The notes: generated by a model from the letters alone, not told the origin. A DNA stretch of 64,000 nucleotides from Streptomyces puniciscabiei (GCF_006715785.1 NZ_VFNX01000002.1:930001-994000); one strand, 5' to 3'. Numbered from the stretch's first letter, positions 1 to 9,282 are shown. Numbers and translations are program-made.

Positions 1-787
1 CGGCGAAGTCGGGCCGGCCCGCCAGGCCGATCCACACCGTGGGCGGCGCGAACAGGCTGTCCACGCGGCCCGCCTCGATCAGGTCGAGCAGCCGGTCCCC
101 GTCGGGCGCGTCGAGGATGATGCTGGTCGCGCCGACGGCGAGGTACGGCAGCAGGAACACGTGCATCTGCGCCGAGTGGTACAGCGGCAGCGCGTGCGCC
201 GGACGGTCACCGGCGCTCAGGTCCAGGGCGGTGATCGCGCTCAGGTACTCGTGCACGAGGGCCCGGTGGGTCATCATCGCGCCCTTGGGCAGGGCGGTCG
301 TACCGGAGGTGTACAGCAGCTGCACCAGGTCCTCGGTGCGGGGTTCGGGCCCGTCGTACGGCGGTGTTCCGGGCAGCCGGTCGAGCAGCGAGCCCGCGGT
401 GTCCCTGAGCGGCAAGACCCGTACGCCGTCCGGGAGTCGGCCGGCGAGGTCCGGGTCGGCGAGGACGAGGGTGCTGCCGGACTGGCCGACCAGGTACGCC
501 AGGTCGTCCCCGGTCAGGTTGTGGTTCACCGGCACATGGACCAGGCCCGCGCGGGCGCAGGCCAGGAAGCCGATCAGGTAGGCGTCGGAGTTGTGGCCGT
601 AGGCGCCGACCCGGTCGCCCGGCGTGAGGCCCTGGGCGAGCAGCACCGAGGCCGCGCGGGAGACGGCGTCGTCGAGTTCCTCGTACGTCCAGCGGCGCCC
701 GCCGTACTCCACCGCCAGGCGGGCCGGGGTGCGCCGGGCACTGCGTCGCAGCACCCCGTCGACCGTGCTGCCGTGTCCCTGCGTCAT
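1..787 (-). CDS. Acyl-CoA ligase (AMP-forming), N-terminal part; runs off the window
   Basis: Member of the ANL (AMP-binding) superfamily, expected to activate a carboxylic acid, probably a fatty acid, to an acyl adenylate and then a CoA thioester. The first about 262 residues are present, starting from ATG at 787; the rest lies to the left of the window. The A3 phosphate-binding loop is clear (LLYTSGTTALPKGAMMTHR), as are the upstream ANL block with VPVNHNLT and the later LPLYHSAQMH block. It resembles the FadD-type ligases. It is transcribed away from the P450 gene at 1018, with about 230 bases between the two starts. The substrate cannot be deduced because the A5-A10 motifs are outside the window. 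Confidence 0.9.
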   Translation of the reverse strand, partial: MTQGHGSTVDGVLRRSARRTPARLAVEYGGRRWTYEELDDAVSRAASVLLAQGLTPGDRVGAYGHNSDAYLIGFLACARAGLVHVPVNHNLTGDDLAYLVGQSGSTLVLADPDLAGRLPDGVRVLPLRDTAGSLLDRLPGTPPYDGPEPRTEDLVQLLYTSGTTALPKGAMMTHRALVHEYLSAITALDLSAGDRPAHALPLYHSAQMHVFLLPYLAVGATSIILDAPDGDRLLDLIEAGRVDSLFAPPTVWIGLAGRPDFA

Positions 788-979
788 GGCTCATGATCCT
801 GGGTCCGTCGCGGAGGCAGGTCAAGCACCGAGGGACGATCAGGAGGCATCAACGGCCGTTCGCCGAATGCGACTTTTGCATCTGTGTGCTTCTGTGCGCC
901 CCTTTGGAGAAAGGATTCGGGACACCGAGCACCACTGAACCTGGGCAGGACAAGTCTCGGGCGCAAAGTCCGTAGCAGT

Positions 980-998
980 TCACACATTTCCTGTGTGA
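980..998. promoter_or_regulatory. Perfect inverted repeat upstream of the P450 gene
   Basis: TCACACA-TTTCC-TGTGTGA, a perfect 7-bp inverted repeat with a 5-base spacer, lies about 20 bases before the P450 start and just ahead of its ribosome binding site (AGCAGGAGG, 1003-1011). The position suits an operator. It is the only clear structure I see in the 230-base gap between the divergent ligase and P450 genes. The cognate regulator is not shown by the sequence; the LAL gene downstream is one candidate. Confidence 0.5.
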
Positions 999-1017
999 CA
1001 TTGAGCAGGAGGCATTC

Positions 1018-2433
1018 ATGAGTCGTGCTGTGCCCGAACAGAAACCCACGTGGCGGACAGGTACTGCTCCCGGCATATTCCCACTCCTCGGCCACGGTAT
1101 CGCCTTGTACCGCCGCCCGCTGGCTTTTCTGAATTCCTTGCCCGCGCACGGGGATCTGGTCGAGATACGACTGGGCCCCCAGCGCGCCTGGATGGTGTGC
1201 CACCCGGAGCTCACCCACGAGGTGCTCATGGACCCGCACACCTTCGACAAGGGGGGCCCGCTGTACGACAGGCTCGGAAAGCTGATGGGAGACGGTCTCG
1301 TCACCTGCCGCCGGCCGACGCACCGGGACAAGCGCAGGCTGCTGCAGCCCGCCTTCCGCCCCTCCCACGCCGCCGCGTACACCGACCTCGTCACCGAGGA
1401 GGCCGAGTCGGTGTGCCACGGCTGGCGCACGGGCCGCACGGTTCCCGTCACCGAGGCGATGATGACCCTCACGACCCGCGTGATCAGCCGGGTCCTGCTC
1501 TCCGACTCGCTGGACGACACGACGACCGCCGAGGTACGGGACTGTCTCACGGACGTCGTCCGCGGCCTGTTCATCCGCACGGTCGTACCGATCGACCCCC
1601 TCTTCCGCCTCCCCACACCCGCCAACCGACGCTACCGGCACGCGCTCTCGCGCCTGCACGCGATCATCGACGCGGCGATCGCGGAGCGCCGCCGCGGCCC
1701 CGACCGCGACGACGTGCTGGGGACTCTGCTGGCGGCCGCGCGCGGCGACGGCGCAACGCCGCCGATCACCCATCAGGAGGTCCACGACCACCTGATCACA
1801 CTGCTGCTCACGGGCGTCGAGGCGCCGGCATTGTGCCTGGCCGACGCCTTCAGCCTGCTGGCCCGTCATCCGGAGGCGGAGCGCCGCCTGCACGCCGAGC
1901 TCGACGCCGTCCTCCCCGGCGGCCGACGGCCCGGCCCCGACGATCTGCCGCACCTCGTCCAGACCCGGTGCGTCGTCACCGAGACGCTGCGGCACTCGTC
2001 CCCCGGCTGGCTCTTCACCCGTGTGGCCACCAGGGAGACGGAACTCGCCGGGTGCCGGCTGCCCGAGGGAGCCACCGTTCTGTACAGCCCCTACCTCCTG
2101 CACCACGATCCCTCGTCGTTCCCCGAGCCCGAACGGTTCGACCCCGACCGCTGGTTGCCGGGCCGGGCCACCGCCGCACAGCGCCGTGCGCTGATGCCGT
2201 TCTCCGCGGGCAACCGCAAGTGCCTCGGCGACGAGTTCGCCATGGTGGAGGCCACCCTGGCGCTCGCGACCATCGCCGGCCGACGGCGGCTGCGGCATGT
2301 GCCCGGGTATGTCGAACAGCCACCGCGCCCCGCGATCACGCTGGGCCCACGTGCCCTGGTGATGGCCTGCGAAGCCCGTTCCCGTGCCTCGGATTCCCGG
2401 ACGGCAGGTGACCACGTTGTCGACAACGCATGA
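1018..2433 (+). CDS. Cytochrome P450, terpene-cluster type
   Basis: Haem monooxygenase of 471 residues, probably oxidising the product of the overlapping terpene synthase. The haem loop FSAGNRKCLGDEFA gives the Cys ligand near residue 402, and the K-helix ExxR motif (ETLR) is at about residues 322-325. The N-terminus has the pattern GTAPGIFPLLGH-x-LYRRPL, and the TFDKGGPLYD block resembles bacterial sesquiterpene oxygenases of the pentalenene-oxygenase type. The I-helix reads LLLTGVEAPA: the acidic residue of the usual (A/G)Gx(D/E)T motif is present but Thr is replaced by Ala. The ATG at 1018 has a good AGGAGG ribosome binding site. The 3' end overlaps the next gene, which suggests coupled expression. 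No ferredoxin gene is adjacent. Confidence 0.93.
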   Translation: MSRAVPEQKPTWRTGTAPGIFPLLGHGIALYRRPLAFLNSLPAHGDLVEIRLGPQRAWMVCHPELTHEVLMDPHTFDKGGPLYDRLGKLMGDGLVTCRRPTHRDKRRLLQPAFRPSHAAAYTDLVTEEAESVCHGWRTGRTVPVTEAMMTLTTRVISRVLLSDSLDDTTTAEVRDCLTDVVRGLFIRTVVPIDPLFRLPTPANRRYRHALSRLHAIIDAAIAERRRGPDRDDVLGTLLAAARGDGATPPITHQEVHDHLITLLLTGVEAPALCLADAFSLLARHPEAERRLHAELDAVLPGGRRPGPDDLPHLVQTRCVVTETLRHSSPGWLFTRVATRETELAGCRLPEGATVLYSPYLLHHDPSSFPEPERFDPDRWLPGRATAAQRRALMPFSAGNRKCLGDEFAMVEATLALATIAGRRRLRHVPGYVEQPPRPAITLGPRALVMACEARSRASDSRTAGDHVVDNA

Positions 2434-3424
2434 GGAACTCACGGTCGGGGTTCCCGAGACAGTTGCGGTCCCCACCCTCAGGGACCTCATCGACCGCCAC
2501 CTCCACATGCCCTTCCCCTTCCAGCGCAACCCCCATGAATCCGAGGCCGCGGCCGGTGTCGACGCATGGCTGAGGACGTGGGGGCTCACCGACGAACCGG
2601 GTGTGGCGGCGATGATCATCCGCACGCGTCCGGCCGAGCTCGCCTCCTACAACAGCCCCACCATGGATCCCGGTCTTCTCCAGATCATGGCCGATCAGAT
2701 CGCCTACCAGTTCGTGTTCGACGACCGTGCGGAGGACACGGGTCGCCGCTCACCGGGCAGGCTGCTGCCCATGCTGTGCGAGAGCATCGCGATTCTGCGG
2801 GACGGCCAGCCGCCCCGCACCCCTCTGGGAGCGGCTCTGGCCGATCTCCACCGGCAGGTCCGGGAACGGTGCACACCAGCGCAGACCGCGCGCTGGGCCT
2901 GGAAAAGCCGGGAATACGTACACGGCCTGCTGTACGAAGCGGTGGCTCAGACCCACCCCTTTCTCCTGCGGACCGGAGAGTGCACCTCGATACGGTCGCT
3001 GACCGCCGGCGTCGAACCGTTCTATCCGTTGTGCGAAGCCGCCCAGCCGTATGAGCTGTCCCCTGCCGAACTCCACCATCCCGTCGTACGGCGGCTGACC
3101 CGGCTGTCGGCCGATGCGGCGGTGTGGATACCCGACCTCTTCTCCGCGGTGAAGGAACAGCGCGCCGGCGAAATGGTCAATCTGGCCCTCGCCCACCAGC
3201 GCGAGCACCGGTGCTCGCTGCAGACCGCCGTCCTCCTGGCCATCCAGCAGATCAACGACACCATCGAGGAGTTCCAGAAGCTCTACGCGGGGATCAAACC
3301 GCAGTTGAGCCCGGCAGGCGTCGGCTATGTGGAGGGCATGATCGGCTGGATCCGCGGGTGTTACCACTGGTCACGCACCGTGCCGCGCTACGCGGACGTG
3401 ACGTCCGTACCCGCCGAGCCGTAG
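2408..3424 (+). CDS. Class I terpene synthase with altered NSE motif
   Basis: Terpene cyclase fold, about 338 residues from the GTG at 2408; an in-frame ATG at 2384 would add 8 residues. The aspartate-rich metal site is canonical (FVFDDRAED). The second metal motif, normally (N/D)DxxSxxxE, reads PDLFSAVKE: the Ser and Glu are in place but the first ligand position is Pro. The C-terminal RY pair that senses diphosphate is present (VPRYADV). The length fits a bacterial sesquiterpene or monoterpene synthase. The gene overlaps the P450 reading frame by about 26 bases, so the two are probably co-translated, and a LAL regulator follows. The product is unknown, and the Pro substitution raises doubt about normal Mg2+ binding. 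Confidence 0.88.
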   Translation: MTTLSTTHEELTVGVPETVAVPTLRDLIDRHLHMPFPFQRNPHESEAAAGVDAWLRTWGLTDEPGVAAMIIRTRPAELASYNSPTMDPGLLQIMADQIAYQFVFDDRAEDTGRRSPGRLLPMLCESIAILRDGQPPRTPLGAALADLHRQVRERCTPAQTARWAWKSREYVHGLLYEAVAQTHPFLLRTGECTSIRSLTAGVEPFYPLCEAAQPYELSPAELHHPVVRRLTRLSADAAVWIPDLFSAVKEQRAGEMVNLALAHQREHRCSLQTAVLLAIQQINDTIEEFQKLYAGIKPQLSPAGVGYVEGMIGWIRGCYHWSRTVPRYADVTSVPAEP

Positions 3425-3599
3425 TCGCCCTGCCGGATCGCGGCGGGAGCGGGTGCATTCAGACCCCATACCCAGCGAGCGGGCATTCTCCCATCCCCCG
3501 GCCGCGGATTCACCTCATGGAGTCCGGTCCGACCTGCCTGACCGCCTCGAGGCGTACGCTCGGCTTCCCCGGGCCGAACGAAAGAAGGCGGTACGGCAC

Positions 3600-6509
3600 A
3601 TGGCGATGGAGCCGCGGCAATCGATCACGGAGCAGCGGATGTTGATCGAGCGCCGACAGGAACTTCAGGCTCTGGACGCCGCGTTCCAGGAGTTGCGGCG
3701 CACCACGGACGGCGTGCCGCGGGCGAGGCGCAGCGGAGTGCTCGCCTTCACCGGGCCGGCCGGGCTGGGCAAGACCGCGCTCGTCACGGAAGCACGTGCC
3801 CGGGCCGCCGCGCATGGATTCACGGTGCTGTCGGGCAGGGGCGGGGAGACGGAAACGGGGTCGGCGTTCCGCGTGGTGCGCCAGTTGGTGCAGCCGTCGC
3901 TGGCCGCCATGGACGGGACGGAACTCCGCTCCTTCCTCGGAAGTTGGTACGACATCGTCGCCCCCGCGCTCGGTCTCGAGGCAAGGGGATCGGCCCCCGC
4001 GCCGGACCCGACCGGGGTGCGCGAGGGCCTCGACTGGGTCATGACGCGTCTCACCGTGCAGAAGGCCCCCGTCGTCCTGCTGCTCGACGATCTGCACTGG
4101 GCGGACGCCGAGTCACTGAGCTGGCTCGCCTCCTTCGCCCCGCGGGTCGAGGACCTTCCGCTGCTGATCGTGACGGCCTACCGGCCCGACGAGCTGCCGC
4201 CCGAGGCGAGCGAGTTCCGTTCGCTGGCCGGACACCGGGGCAACCGCCCCCATGACCTGGCACTGCTCACCGCCGACGGCGTGGCGCAGATCGTCAGGAG
4301 CGAAATCGGGGAGGCGGCCGAGGACCGGTTCTGCAAGGAATGCTGGTCGGCCACCGGCGGAAGCCCCTTCGAGGCGGTGGAGCTCGCCATCGGACTCGCC
4401 GAGCGGAAGCTGAGCGGCACCGAGGACGAACTGCCCGTGATGCGCGAGCTCGCGGCGGCGATCAAGGGGCCGGGGCTGATCGAGCGGCTGGAACGGCTGG
4501 ACACGGCGACCGTCCGCTTCGCGCACACCGCGGCCGTACTGGGTTCACCCTTCTCACCGCGACTTGCCGCGAGCATCGCGGTGCTCGGCGACGAGGCCGT
4601 CGCCGAGGCCACCCAGAAGTTGCGCGCGGCCCGGATCCTCGCCGACGGCCACGGACCCGAGGGCGAGCTGGAGTTCGTTCATCCGCTCATCGCCACGACC
4701 ATCTACCGCTCCATCCGCACGGGCTTCCGGGTCGGTCTGCACAACACCGCCGCGCAGACCGTGCTGGCCGCGGGATACGGCCCCACCGCCGCCGCGCGGC
4801 ATTTGCTGGAGGTCCCTTGCGAGGGCAGTCCGGAAACGGTCGCATGCCTGCGCGAGGCAGCTCGCGCATACCTCCGCGCCGGGGCGACCGAGGCTGCCCG
4901 GCGTCTGCTGGCCCGCGCGCTGCAGGAGCCGCCCCTCCCCGAGGACCGGGCCGCGCTCCTTCACGAACTCGCATGCGCCACGTTCCTGATCGAGCCGACA
5001 GCCACGGTGCGCCATCTCCGTCAGGCCCTGGCGGAGCGCGACATCGACCCCGATCTGCGTGCCTCCATCGTCTTCCGGCTGACGCAGGCTCTGGCGCACA
5101 CCGATCAGCTGGCCGAGGCCGTGACCGTGGCCGCGCAAGAGGCGAAGCAGGCCGGGAGTCCGCGCGTCAAACTGCGGATGCAGGCCGATCAGTTCGTCTG
5201 GAGCATGGTCCGCACCGACGACCCCGACTCACCCGCCCGCTCCCGGACACTGGCACGGCTGGCCGAGCAGTTGCCCGGCCGCAGTCTGGAGGAGCGCTAC
5301 ATCCTGGGACTGCGGGCCTGGGACGCCGTCAAGCGCGGCGAACCGCGGGAGACCGCCCTCGCGTATGCCGAGAAGGCACTCCACGGCGGCATGAGCTGGA
5401 TCGACGAGAACCACGGTTTCGAGGTACCCGTGTCGGTCGCCCTGGTGTTCATGTACGGCGACCAGCCGCGACGGGCCGAGGAGTTGTTCAACAAGGGCAT
5501 CGCCGAGTGCGTGGCCAAGGGCTGGCGCGGCTCCCATCTGTCCCTCGGCCAGACGCTGGCCGGCTACATCCGCTACCACCGCGGCTGCCTGGCCGAGGCC
5601 GAGGATCTCGCACGGGAGGGTCTGCGCATCGCCCACAAGGTGCCGGGGGCCGTGCCCGCGCAGTGGTTCGCCGTCGGCATCCTGATCCAGACACTGCTGG
5701 CCCGTGGCCGCATCGGTGAGGCGCGCGCACTTGCCGACGAGCACGGCTTCGGTGAGACGACTCCGAACGCCGTCATCTACCCCGATCCCCGGACGGTGTA
5801 CGCGGAACTGCTCCTGGCGGAGGGACGGCACGCCGATGCGGCGGTGCTGTTGTCCTCGGTCGGGGGCTGGCTGGACGGGCGGGCGTGGCGGAACCCGGCC
5901 TGGTGCCCGTGGCAGCTCCGCCTCGCCTCCGCGCTCGCCCCGACCGCCCCGGACGAGGCGGTCGGCCGCGCCCGGGACGCCGTGAAACGCGCCCGGGACT
6001 TCGGCGCCGCCTCCACCATCGGCCAGGCCCTGCACACCCTCGCCGAGGTGACCGGCGGGCCGGCGGCACTCGACCTGTACGCCGAGGCCGTCGACCACCT
6101 GGAACAGTCCCCCGCCGCCTACGAGCTCGCCCGCGCCCAGATCGGGCACGGCGCCGCGCTGTCCCGCAACGGGCGGCTGCAGGAGGCCGCCGACCGGCTC
6201 TACCAGGGCCTGGAAGGCGCCGTCCACTGCGGGGCCGAGGCACTGGCCGCCCGGGCCCGGGAAGAACTCTCGGTGGCCGGTCTGCGCCCGCTGCCACTGC
6301 GTTACGTGCAGGCGGACACCCTGAACGCCCAGGAACGCCGGGCCGCCGAACTGATCGCGCGGGGACACCCGATGGCGGTCGTCGCCAAGGAACTGCGCCT
6401 CACCGAGCAAGGCGTACGGTTGTTGCTGTCCTGTGTGTACCGCAAGACCGGCACCGACGCCGCCGGCCTCGCCGCATTCCTGGAGAGCTGTCCGCGCCAT
6501 CGCCCTTGA
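3600..6509 (+). CDS. LuxR-family large ATP-binding regulator (LAL)
   Basis: Transcription regulator of about 969 residues. An N-terminal AAA/NTPase domain carries Walker A (GPAGLGKTAL, about residues 54-63) and Walker B (VVLLLDDLHWAD). A long helical TPR-like middle follows, and a LuxR-type helix-turn-helix closes the protein (LNAQERRAAELIARGHPMAV through the EQGVRLLLSCVYRKTGT block). Such proteins commonly activate secondary-metabolite genes, so control of the P450-terpene synthase pair just upstream is a fair inference. The start is uncertain: ATG at 3600 lies behind a purine-rich GAAAGAAGG stretch, but the frame is open back to 3453. The gene converges on the acyl-CoA ligase gene with 36 bases between stops. 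Confidence 0.9.
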   Translation: MAMEPRQSITEQRMLIERRQELQALDAAFQELRRTTDGVPRARRSGVLAFTGPAGLGKTALVTEARARAAAHGFTVLSGRGGETETGSAFRVVRQLVQPSLAAMDGTELRSFLGSWYDIVAPALGLEARGSAPAPDPTGVREGLDWVMTRLTVQKAPVVLLLDDLHWADAESLSWLASFAPRVEDLPLLIVTAYRPDELPPEASEFRSLAGHRGNRPHDLALLTADGVAQIVRSEIGEAAEDRFCKECWSATGGSPFEAVELAIGLAERKLSGTEDELPVMRELAAAIKGPGLIERLERLDTATVRFAHTAAVLGSPFSPRLAASIAVLGDEAVAEATQKLRAARILADGHGPEGELEFVHPLIATTIYRSIRTGFRVGLHNTAAQTVLAAGYGPTAAARHLLEVPCEGSPETVACLREAARAYLRAGATEAARRLLARALQEPPLPEDRAALLHELACATFLIEPTATVRHLRQALAERDIDPDLRASIVFRLTQALAHTDQLAEAVTVAAQEAKQAGSPRVKLRMQADQFVWSMVRTDDPDSPARSRTLARLAEQLPGRSLEERYILGLRAWDAVKRGEPRETALAYAEKALHGGMSWIDENHGFEVPVSVALVFMYGDQPRRAEELFNKGIAECVAKGWRGSHLSLGQTLAGYIRYHRGCLAEAEDLAREGLRIAHKVPGAVPAQWFAVGILIQTLLARGRIGEARALADEHGFGETTPNAVIYPDPRTVYAELLLAEGRHADAAVLLSSVGGWLDGRAWRNPAWCPWQLRLASALAPTAPDEAVGRARDAVKRARDFGAASTIGQALHTLAEVTGGPAALDLYAEAVDHLEQSPAAYELARAQIGHGAALSRNGRLQEAADRLYQGLEGAVHCGAEALAARAREELSVAGLRPLPLRYVQADTLNAQERRAAELIARGHPMAVVAKELRLTEQGVRLLLSCVYRKTGTDAAGLAAFLESCPRHRP

Positions 6510-6545
6510 AGCCGTCGGACCCGGGCCGCGGCGTGGCGCCCGTGG

Positions 6546-8099
6546 TCACACCGCCCGCGCCCGCCCCTCCCAGTACGGCTCCCGCAACCGCCGCTTGTAC
6601 AGCTTGCCGTTGGGGTCGCGGGGCATCTCGGTGATGAAGTCGACGCTCTTGGGCCGCTTGTAGCCGGCCAGCCGTTCCGTGCAGTGGTCGAGGAGGGCGG
6701 CGGCGAGGGCCGGGCCGGGCTCGTGGCCGGGGGCGGGTTCGACCACGGCCTTGACCTCCTCGCCCCAGTCGTCGTGCGGGATGCCGAAGGCGGCCGCGTC
6801 GGCGACGGCCGGGTGGGAGAGCAGCACGGACTCGATCTCGGCCGGGTAGATGTTGACCCCGCCGGAGATGATCATGTCGATCTTGCGGTCGCGGAGGAAG
6901 AGGTAGCCGTCCTCGTCCAGGTAGCCGAGGTCGCCGACGGTGAAGAAGTCGCCGATGCGGTTCTTGCGGGTCTTGTCCTCGTCCTTGTGGTACGAGAAGC
7001 CGCCCGTGCTCATCTTCATGTAGACCGTGCCCAGTTGACCCGCGGGGAGCCGGTTGCCGTCGTCGTCGAAGACCGCCAGCTCGCTGATGGGCCAGGCCTT
7101 GCCGACGGTGCCGGGCTTCTTCAGCCAGTCCTCGGCGGTGGCGAAGGCACCACCGCCCTCGCTGGCCGCGTAGTACTCCTCCACACAGTGGCCCCACCAG
7201 TCGATCATGGCCCGCTTGACGTGGTCCGGGCAGGGGGCGGCGCCGTGGATGGCGTGCCGCATGGACGAGACGTCGTAGCGGGCCTTCACCTCGTCGGGGA
7301 GGGCGAGGAGCCGGTGGAACTGGGTCGGGACCATATGGGTGTGCGTGCACCGGTGGGTGTCGATCAGGCGCAGCATCTCCTGCGGGGTCCACCTGTCCAT
7401 CAGGACCAGACGGTGGCCGATGTGCAGGGACGCGCCCGCGAACTGCAGGACCGCCGTGTGGTACAGCGGCGAGCAGACCAGGTGGACGTTGTCGTCGAAG
7501 GGCTTGATGCCGAAGATCCCGAGGAAACCGCCCAGGTAGGCCTCCTCGGGGATCTTGCCGGGCAGCGGGCGGCGAATGCCGCGCGGGCGTCCGGTCGTAC
7601 CGGAGGTGTAGTTCATGACCCAGCCGAGTTCCCGGCCGTCGGGTGCGGACTCCGGTCGCCCGTCCAGCAGGTGGGCGTACGGCCGGAAGCCCTCGACCGC
7701 GCCGACCGCGTACCGGTGCGTGCCCGGCAGCCCGGCCTCGTCGGCGGCCCGGCGCGCCGCGTCGCCGAACCGCTCGTGCGCGATGAGCACCTTGGCGCCG
7801 GAGTCGGCGACGATCCAGGCGATCTCGGGGCCGACCAGGTGGTGGTTGACCGGGACCAGATAGAGGCCGGCCTGGGTGGCGGCCAGGTAGGCGGTGAGGA
7901 ACTCGACGCCGTTCGGCAGGACGACGGCGAAGGCGTCGCCGCGCTCCAGGCCGGCCGCGCGCAGGCCGTGGACGAGCCGGTTGGCGGCGCCGTGCAGCCG
8001 TCCGGCGGTCCACTCCTCGCCGTCGGGGGCGATGAGCACCGTGCGGTCGGGGTCGCCCGTGGCCTGGGCCCAGAATCCGGCGGGGGGCGTGCTGGTCAC
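6546..8099 (-). CDS. Acyl-CoA synthetase (FadD-type)
   Basis: AMP-forming ligase of 517 residues. Visible ANL motifs are the A3 loop (MNYTSGTTGRPRGIRR), the A5 block (YYAASEGGG), the A7 block (TVGDLGYLDEDGYLFLRDRKIDMIISGGVNIYPAE) shortened here to its key residues GD, YLDEDG and RKxDMIISGG, and the A10 lysine in PRDPNGKLYKRRLR. Family knowledge says it makes acyl-AMP, then acyl-CoA. The GTG start at 8099 overlaps the TGA of the nitronate monooxygenase gene (8098-8096) in a GTGA arrangement, so the two are translationally coupled. The pairing suggests catabolism of an unusual carboxylic acid, perhaps steroid or branched chain derived; the substrate is not shown. Confidence 0.92.
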   Translation of the reverse strand: MTSTPPAGFWAQATGDPDRTVLIAPDGEEWTAGRLHGAANRLVHGLRAAGLERGDAFAVVLPNGVEFLTAYLAATQAGLYLVPVNHHLVGPEIAWIVADSGAKVLIAHERFGDAARRAADEAGLPGTHRYAVGAVEGFRPYAHLLDGRPESAPDGRELGWVMNYTSGTTGRPRGIRRPLPGKIPEEAYLGGFLGIFGIKPFDDNVHLVCSPLYHTAVLQFAGASLHIGHRLVLMDRWTPQEMLRLIDTHRCTHTHMVPTQFHRLLALPDEVKARYDVSSMRHAIHGAAPCPDHVKRAMIDWWGHCVEEYYAASEGGGAFATAEDWLKKPGTVGKAWPISELAVFDDDGNRLPAGQLGTVYMKMSTGGFSYHKDEDKTRKNRIGDFFTVGDLGYLDEDGYLFLRDRKIDMIISGGVNIYPAEIESVLLSHPAVADAAAFGIPHDDWGEEVKAVVEPAPGHEPGPALAAALLDHCTERLAGYKRPKSVDFITEMPRDPNGKLYKRRLREPYWEGRARAV

Positions 8100-9205
8100 T
8101 TGCCGCTCCTTCCGGCGATGCGGTTGATGCGGTCCACGGCCTTCTCGAAGCCGCGGGTGAGGTCGTCGAAGACGGCCTGGACGCTGCGTTCGCTGCTCAT
8201 CCGGCCGACGATCTGCCCGACCGGCGTGCCGAGCAGCGGTTCGACCTCGTACTTCTGGATCCGGGACACCGCCTCGGCCACCAGCAGCCCCTGCAGCGGC
8301 ATGGGCAGGGTGCCGGGACCGGCCGGGTCGTCCCAGGCGTCGGTCCACTCGGTACGCAGCTGGCGTGCGGGCTTGCCCGTGAGGGCACGGGAGCGGACGG
8401 TGTCGCCGGACCCGGCGGCGAGCAGCTTGCGGGTCAGGGCGGGCGAGTGCAGGTCGGCTTCTGTGGTGGTCAGCCATATCGAGCCAAGCCACACACCCTG
8501 CGCGCCGAGTGTGAGTGCGGCAGCCACCTGTTGCCCGCTGCCGATGCCGCCCGCGGCCAGGACGGGCAGCGGGTCGACGGCGTCCACGATCTCGGGGGTG
8601 AGCACCATGGTGGCGATCTCGCCGGTGTGACCGCCGGCCTCGTAGCCCTGCGCGACGACGATGTCGATGCCCGCCTCCTGGTGCTTGCGGGCGTGCCGGG
8701 CGCTGCCGGCGAGGGCGGCGACCAGCACGCCCCGGTCGTGGGCGCGGGCGACGACGTCGGGGGGCGGCGAGCCGAGGGCGTTGGCGAGCAGCTTGATCGG
8801 GTAGTCGAAGGCGACGTCGAGCTGGGTGCGGGCGACCTGCTCCATCCATCCGGTGATGCGCCACCCGGACGCCTCGCCCTCGGCCAGTTCGGCGACGCCG
8901 TACTTGGCGAGGGTGTCCCGCACGAACTGCCGGTGCCCCTCGGGGATCATCGCCTCGACCTCCGCCTCGGTCACGCCCTCGACCTTCTTCGCCGGCATGA
9001 CGACGTCCAGCCCGTAGGGCCGGCCGCCGGCGTGCTCGTCGAGCCAGTCGAGGTCGCGCTTGAGGTCGTCGGGGGCGGTGTAGCGGACCGCGCCGAGCAC
9101 GCCGAAGCCGCCGGCCCGGCTGATGGCCGCGGCGACGGCGGGGAACGGCGTGAAGCCGAAGACGGCGTGCTCGACTCCCAGTTTCCTGCTCAGCTCCGTC
9201 TGCAT
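8096..9205 (-). CDS. Nitronate monooxygenase / 2-nitropropane dioxygenase-like FMN protein
   Basis: TIM-barrel FMN enzyme, 369 residues, close to the family length. Seen are the N-terminal FTPFPAVAAAISRAGGFGVLGA block, the FMN phosphate region (VAQGYEAGGHTGE) and PVLAAGGIGSGQQVAAALTLGAQGV, all typical of class I nitronate monooxygenases. The family oxidises nitronates, and relatives reduce or oxidise other substrates, so the true substrate is open. It is the promoter-proximal gene of a two-gene unit with the acyl-CoA synthetase, with which it shares a 4-base overlap. A 77-base gap separates it from the flavoenzyme gene to the right, transcribed in the same direction. Confidence 0.9.
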   Translation of the reverse strand: MQTELSRKLGVEHAVFGFTPFPAVAAAISRAGGFGVLGAVRYTAPDDLKRDLDWLDEHAGGRPYGLDVVMPAKKVEGVTEAEVEAMIPEGHRQFVRDTLAKYGVAELAEGEASGWRITGWMEQVARTQLDVAFDYPIKLLANALGSPPPDVVARAHDRGVLVAALAGSARHARKHQEAGIDIVVAQGYEAGGHTGEIATMVLTPEIVDAVDPLPVLAAGGIGSGQQVAAALTLGAQGVWLGSIWLTTTEADLHSPALTRKLLAAGSGDTVRSRALTGKPARQLRTEWTDAWDDPAGPGTLPMPLQGLLVAEAVSRIQKYEVEPLLGTPVGQIVGRMSSERSVQAVFDDLTRGFEKAVDRINRIAGRSGK

Positions 9206-9282
9206 GGGCGCAGGATGCCGCAGCCGGCCGGACGACGGAAGAGGATTTCTGACGTTCCGTCAGATTCTTTTCGGGCGGCGCC

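Noticed and set aside
784..2625. A 613-residue minus-strand frame over the P450 gene
   Set aside because: Antisense to a P450 with all key motifs; no domain of its own.
6509..6546. Terminator between the convergent LAL and acyl-CoA synthetase genes
   Set aside because: Only 36 bases with no clear stem-loop beyond general G+C richness.
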